From: Pseudomonadota bacterium
GTDB lineage: Bacteria > Pseudomonadota > Alphaproteobacteria > Caulobacterales > Caulobacteraceae
Direction: 5' to 3'
NCBI GenBank assembly: GCA_023412655.1
Contig: JAEYNH010000004.1
Coordinates: forward strand, 1 to 26,434
Length of the DNA: 26,434 nt
Shown here piece by piece: positions 23,623 to 26,434 of this stretch (positions are counted from its first letter, which is position 1; the number at the start of each line of letters is the position of its first letter). The position numbers and the translations under genes are program-made. Below the pieces are notes generated by a model. The model saw only the letters and a program-made list of their open reading frames with translations. It was not told where the DNA came from and did not search any database.

Positions 23623-25029
23623 ATGAGGAGCCCCTCCGCGAGCCAGCGCGACCGCCAGCGCGAGGAGACCCGCGAGCAGATCCTGCGCGCCGTGGGCTCC
23701 CAGCTCGAAACCCGCTCGCTCGAAGACCTGAGCTTCGCCGAGATCGCCAAGGCGGCCGGCGTCGGTGAGCGCACCGTCTATCGCCACTTCCCCACCAAGG
23801 AAGCGCTGCTGGGCGCGTTCTGGGCCTGGATGCAGACCCAGGCCCTCGGCGAGGCCGAACGGATCAAGCCCGACCGGTCGGACCGGCGCCTGCGGGAGGC
23901 GATCACCGCGCCGCGCGATTCGCACCGGCCGATGCGCATCCTGCTGGCCACCGACGCCTGGGAGCCGCAGGTCAACGGCGTCGTCCGCACCCTGACCCGG
24001 GTGGTCTCCGAGCTGAAGGAGATGGGTCACACGGTGGAGGTGATCCACCCCGGCCAGTTCAAGACCTTCCCGCTGCCCACCTATGCCGAGATCAAGGTGG
24101 CGATCGGCGTCTACGAGCCGGTGCAGGAGCGCTTTAAGGCCTTCGAACCCGAAGCCATCCACATCGCCACGGAAGGCCCCATCGGCCTTGCGGCGCGGCG
24201 CATCTGCGTGGAATGGAAGCTGCCGTTCACCACCAGCTATCACACCCGGTTCCCGGAATACGTCTCGGCCCGCCTGCCGCTGCCGCTGGCCGCCGGCTAT
24301 GCGTACATGAAGTGGTTCCACAAGCCGTCGGGCCGGCTGATGGTGGCCACCCCCACCATGCGCGATGAGCTGAGCCGGCACGGCTTCCGCAACATCTCGG
24401 CCTGGTCCCGGGGCGTGGACACCGAAGCGTTTCATCCCCGACGCGAGGGTGAGCCTGACGCCTTCGAAGGGCTGGCGCGCCCGGTGTTCCTGTACGTGGG
24501 CCGGGTGGCCGTCGAGAAGAACATCGAAGCCTTCCTGAGCCTCGACCTGCCGGGGACCAAGGTGGTGGTGGGGCCGGGTCCGCAGCTCGAGGAGCTGAAG
24601 GCCAAATACCCGAAGGCGGTGTTCACCGGGCCCAAGTCGGGCGCCGACCTGGCCTCGGCCTACGCCAGCGCCGACGTCTTCGTCTTCCCCTCGCTCACCG
24701 ACACCTTCGGCCTGGTGATCCTGGAGGCCATGGCCTCCGGCACGCCCGTGGCGGCCTACCCAGCCCCCGGCCCCATTGACCTGATCCCCGGCTCGGGCGC
24801 GGGCGCGCTGGCCGCCTCGGCCACCGAGGGCCTCAGGGACGCCTGCCTGGAGGCGCTCAAGCTCGACCGCGGCCAGGTGCGGCGGTTCGCCGAGGGCTTC
24901 TCGTGGCGGGCCTGCGCCGAGGACTTCGTCCGCAACCTGCAGCCCTATCCCGAGCCGCAGAAGACGCGCTTCTGGCGCCGGCTGCGGCGGCTGGCCAGGG
25001 TGCGGCGGCGGCGACCCGAGATCGCCTGA
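23623..25029 (+). CDS. GT4 glycosyltransferase with a truncated TetR DNA-binding domain fused at its N-terminus
   Basis: One 468-codon frame holds two unrelated parts. Residues 1 to about 97 are the N-terminal half of a TetR-type regulator (TREQILRAVGSQLETRSLEDLSFAEIA then GVGERTVYRHFPTKEALL); the ligand-binding half is absent. At Met104 (ATG at 23932) a complete GT-B glycosyltransferase begins: ATDAWEPQVNGVVRTL, TSYHTRFPEYV, SRGVDTEAFHP, FLYVGRVAVEKNIEAF, and the donor-site FPSLTDTFGLVILEAMASGTP, where Asp replaces the first Glu of the common EX7E motif, as happens in this family. The basic C-terminal tail suggests membrane association. Such enzymes add sugars to lipids or polysaccharides. 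The native start is probably Met104, which lacks a visible ribosome site, so the fusion may be translated whole. Confidence 0.85.
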   Translation: MRSPSASQRDRQREETREQILRAVGSQLETRSLEDLSFAEIAKAAGVGERTVYRHFPTKEALLGAFWAWMQTQALGEAERIKPDRSDRRLREAITAPRDSHRPMRILLATDAWEPQVNGVVRTLTRVVSELKEMGHTVEVIHPGQFKTFPLPTYAEIKVAIGVYEPVQERFKAFEPEAIHIATEGPIGLAARRICVEWKLPFTTSYHTRFPEYVSARLPLPLAAGYAYMKWFHKPSGRLMVATPTMRDELSRHGFRNISAWSRGVDTEAFHPRREGEPDAFEGLARPVFLYVGRVAVEKNIEAFLSLDLPGTKVVVGPGPQLEELKAKYPKAVFTGPKSGADLASAYASADVFVFPSLTDTFGLVILEAMASGTPVAAYPAPGPIDLIPGSGAGALAASATEGLRDACLEALKLDRGQVRRFAEGFSWRACAEDFVRNLQPYPEPQKTRFWRRLRRLARVRRRRPEIA

Positions 25030-25041
25030 CGCGGGCCTCCG

Positions 25042-26259
25042 CTACCAGTCGAACTGGGCGCGGAGCTGGAAGGTCTTCACGTCCACATCGCGCCCCCGCA
25101 CACGGTAGTCGTTCTCGGCGATCGTGTAGTTCGCCATCAGCCGCGCATAGGGGTTGAGGTACCAGCTCGCCCCGAAGGTCCAGGCCGAGTAGTCCCCGGC
25201 GGTGGGGACGTCGGACACGTCGCCGAGATCGGCGCCGTCGTAGCGGACGCCCAGCTCGAACGCGCCAGGGCCGCCCTGCTCGACCGTCCGCTTCATCTTC
25301 AGCCGTTCGAACACGCCTTCGGCGGCGTTGTAGTTGCGGGTCTCGCCCGTGACGAACCAGCTGCCGGATAGGTACCAGGCGCTGACGTCGGCCTCGGCGT
25401 CGGCCCGGCGGTGGATGCGGGCGTTCGCCCATTCACCCTGAAGCGACCACGCCTTGCGCACCAGCGCCCCTTCCAGCCCGACCTGGGTGTCGCGCACGCC
25501 GATGGGGCCGGTGGTGATGTAACGGGAGCCGTAGTTGGTGTTGCTTCGCGCGCCATAGGTGAAGTCGCCGGCGTCGCCCCGGCTGCGATGCCGCACCCAG
25601 GCGCCGAGATGGGCGCGGGTGTCGCCGAACTTCGGCCCGTAGTGGGCCCGGCCGCCATAGCCATAGGGCTCCTCCGAACCGGTGGGCCGCCCGTCTGGCA
25701 CGTTGGGGTTGTTGATATTGTCGCCGAACGCGAAGGCGGCGACGCTCCAGTTCTCGCCGCCGAATCTACCCCGGACGCCGAGGGCGCGGCTCATGCCCAT
25801 GATGTCGTTGATCGGCCCGCGCTCCATGAAGGTCATGGCGCTTTCCGACGTCAGGTTTTCGAGGGAGATCAGCTTGATGTGGCCGGCGGTGAGCGCGGTG
25901 TGTTCGGTGGGGCGGAACTCGACCCACAAATCCTCCCAGTCCAGCTCGTCGTCGACGAAATTGGCCTCGACGGCGAATCTGACCTTCTCGCCGACATCCC
26001 CCTGCACGCCGAAGCGGGCCATGCGGATGCGGCTGTCGTCGGCTTCCGAGTCGGGGCCGTCCTCGCGGTCCACGTCCTGCCAGACCTGATCCAGGTAGAT
26101 CCGCCCGCGGGGCTTGATGGTGAAGGCGCCCAGCTCGAACTCGGGCGCGCCCTTGTAGGCCCTGCGAGCCCCGCTCTCCTCAGCGGAAGCCCCGCCGGTC
26201 GCGCATAGCCCCGTCAGGACGCCGGCGGCGGCGGCCACCTTCAGGATCGTGCGGGTCAT
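25042..26259 (-). CDS. OprO/OprP-type phosphate-selective porin
   Basis: This is a 405-residue outer-membrane beta-barrel. Residues 1-26 form a Sec signal peptide ending GGASA. The mature part alternates polar and aromatic residues, with FTIKPRGRIYLDQVWQDVD, RMARFGVQGDVGEKVRFAVEANF, LWVEFRPTEHTALTAGHIKLI, GVRGRFGGENWSVAAFAFGD, and a C-terminal strand ending in Trp (LRAQFDW), as porins of the OprO/P group do. A PhoB-type box lies 68 bases upstream, supporting a role in phosphate or phosphorylated-solute uptake under phosphate limitation. It converges with the glycosyltransferase gene, only 12 bases separating the stops. Selectivity for phosphate over pyrophosphate or other anions cannot be read from sequence. 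Confidence 0.91.
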   Translation of the reverse strand: MTRTILKVAAAAGVLTGLCATGGASAEESGARRAYKGAPEFELGAFTIKPRGRIYLDQVWQDVDREDGPDSEADDSRIRMARFGVQGDVGEKVRFAVEANFVDDELDWEDLWVEFRPTEHTALTAGHIKLISLENLTSESAMTFMERGPINDIMGMSRALGVRGRFGGENWSVAAFAFGDNINNPNVPDGRPTGSEEPYGYGGRAHYGPKFGDTRAHLGAWVRHRSRGDAGDFTYGARSNTNYGSRYITTGPIGVRDTQVGLEGALVRKAWSLQGEWANARIHRRADAEADVSAWYLSGSWFVTGETRNYNAAEGVFERLKMKRTVEQGGPGAFELGVRYDGADLGDVSDVPTAGDYSAWTFGASWYLNPYARLMANYTIAENDYRVRGRDVDVKTFQLRAQFDW

Positions 26260-26311
26260 GCGGGCTCCGTGTGTCAGCGGCTGGCGTTATGCGCCGGGGG
26301 CGCGAAGCACC

Positions 26312-26317
26312 AGATTA
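26312..26317 (-). promoter_or_regulatory. Candidate -10 box of the porin gene
   Basis: TAATCT on the minus strand (26317-26312) lies 9 bases downstream of the last Pho-box unit, the usual spacing in PhoB-activated promoters where the box replaces the -35 element. It predicts a start near 26305 and a leader of about 45 bases. Confidence 0.55.
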
Positions 26318-26326
26318 CGGTGACGA

Positions 26327-26359
26327 CGGAACGAAAGTTTCATGAAGCTCTCATGACAG
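26327..26359 (-). promoter_or_regulatory. Pho box (PhoB-binding direct repeats) upstream of the porin gene
   Basis: Three consecutive 11-base units are visible on the minus strand: CTGTCATGAGA (26359-26349), GCTTCATGAAA (26348-26338) and CTTTCGTTCCG (26337-26327). The first begins with the canonical CTGTCAT, and the T-T/G-C core recurs every 11 bases, as in PhoB sites. Orientation and distance fit activation of the porin gene at 26259. Confidence 0.82.
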
Positions 26360-26434
26360 CCAGGCCGCCATGCGCCCCGGACCCTGCGAAAAGGCGCCGC
26401 GGCGCAGGCCGCCGTCGCGGGCGCTGGGGGAGGC

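Noticed and set aside
22625..23883. Idea that the TetR head at 23623 is a copy of the neighbouring tetR gene
   Set aside because: Their helix-turn-helix sequences differ throughout (GLTRGAMLYHF against GVGERTVYRHF), so they belong to different subfamilies.
26394..26405. Palindrome GCGCCGCGGCGC followed on the minus strand by CTTTTC, a possible terminator of a gene to the right
   Set aside because: The dyad has no loop-forming centre, the T-run is only four bases, and no gene is visible beyond the edge.
26370..26434. Open plus-strand frame from an ATG to the right edge
   Set aside because: Only 21 codons are visible, with no ribosome site and no recognisable sequence.

Overview
The window looks like chromosomal DNA of a high-GC alphaproteobacterium, most likely a member of the Caulobacteraceae (Phenylobacterium-like). 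The evidence is a gene of the DUF1013/TrcR cell-cycle regulator family, a C-terminally degenerate RibBA-type protein, an OprO/P-type porin behind a PhoB-type box, and the fatty-acid and DUF885 genes common in that group. I found no rRNA, tRNA, CRISPR array, insertion sequence or phage gene. Coding density is high, and many very long antisense open frames are just high-GC shadows. The assignment rests on gene content read by eye, not on a search. Layout, left to right. (1) 1-1058, minus: flavin prenyltransferase ubiX followed by the edge-truncated TIGR02444 gene. (2) 1189-2151: a small DUF465 gene (plus) converging on trcR (minus), which has a promoter candidate and a strong hairpin at its mRNA 5' end. 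(3) 2268-4804, minus: a serralysin-like RTX zinc protease and a DUF72 protein. (4) 4987-7405: a YfcG-type glutathione transferase (plus) converging on a flavin operon (FMN reductase, then RibB with a dead GTP-cyclohydrolase-like tail). (5) 7539-12069: an acyl-CoA dehydrogenase / acyl-CoA synthetase operon (minus) divergent from an EstB-like serine hydrolase (plus). (6) 12066-13526, minus: a MATE exporter. (7) 13745-17032, plus: a tightly overlapping rmlB-rmlD-rmlA-GNAT operon for dTDP-sugar synthesis, without rmlC. (8) 17029-18441, minus: an amino-acid permease gene cut by one in-frame TAA. (9) 18550-22534, plus: a secreted DUF885 putative metallopeptidase and a lipoprotein that joins a redoxin domain, one haem c site, a PHM-like two-copper monooxygenase and a pair of EF-hands, followed by a strong terminator. 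(10) 22625-25029: a TetR regulator, then a rearranged locus with a frameshifted remnant of an LpxH-like phosphoesterase gene and half a TetR gene fused in frame to a GT4 glycosyltransferase. (11) 25042-26259, minus: the porin with its Pho box at 26327-26359. The points that most deserve a second look are the chimeric locus at 23417-25029, the four-module redox lipoprotein, the single-codon disruption of the permease, and three convergent gene pairs whose stop codons interlock within four bases.
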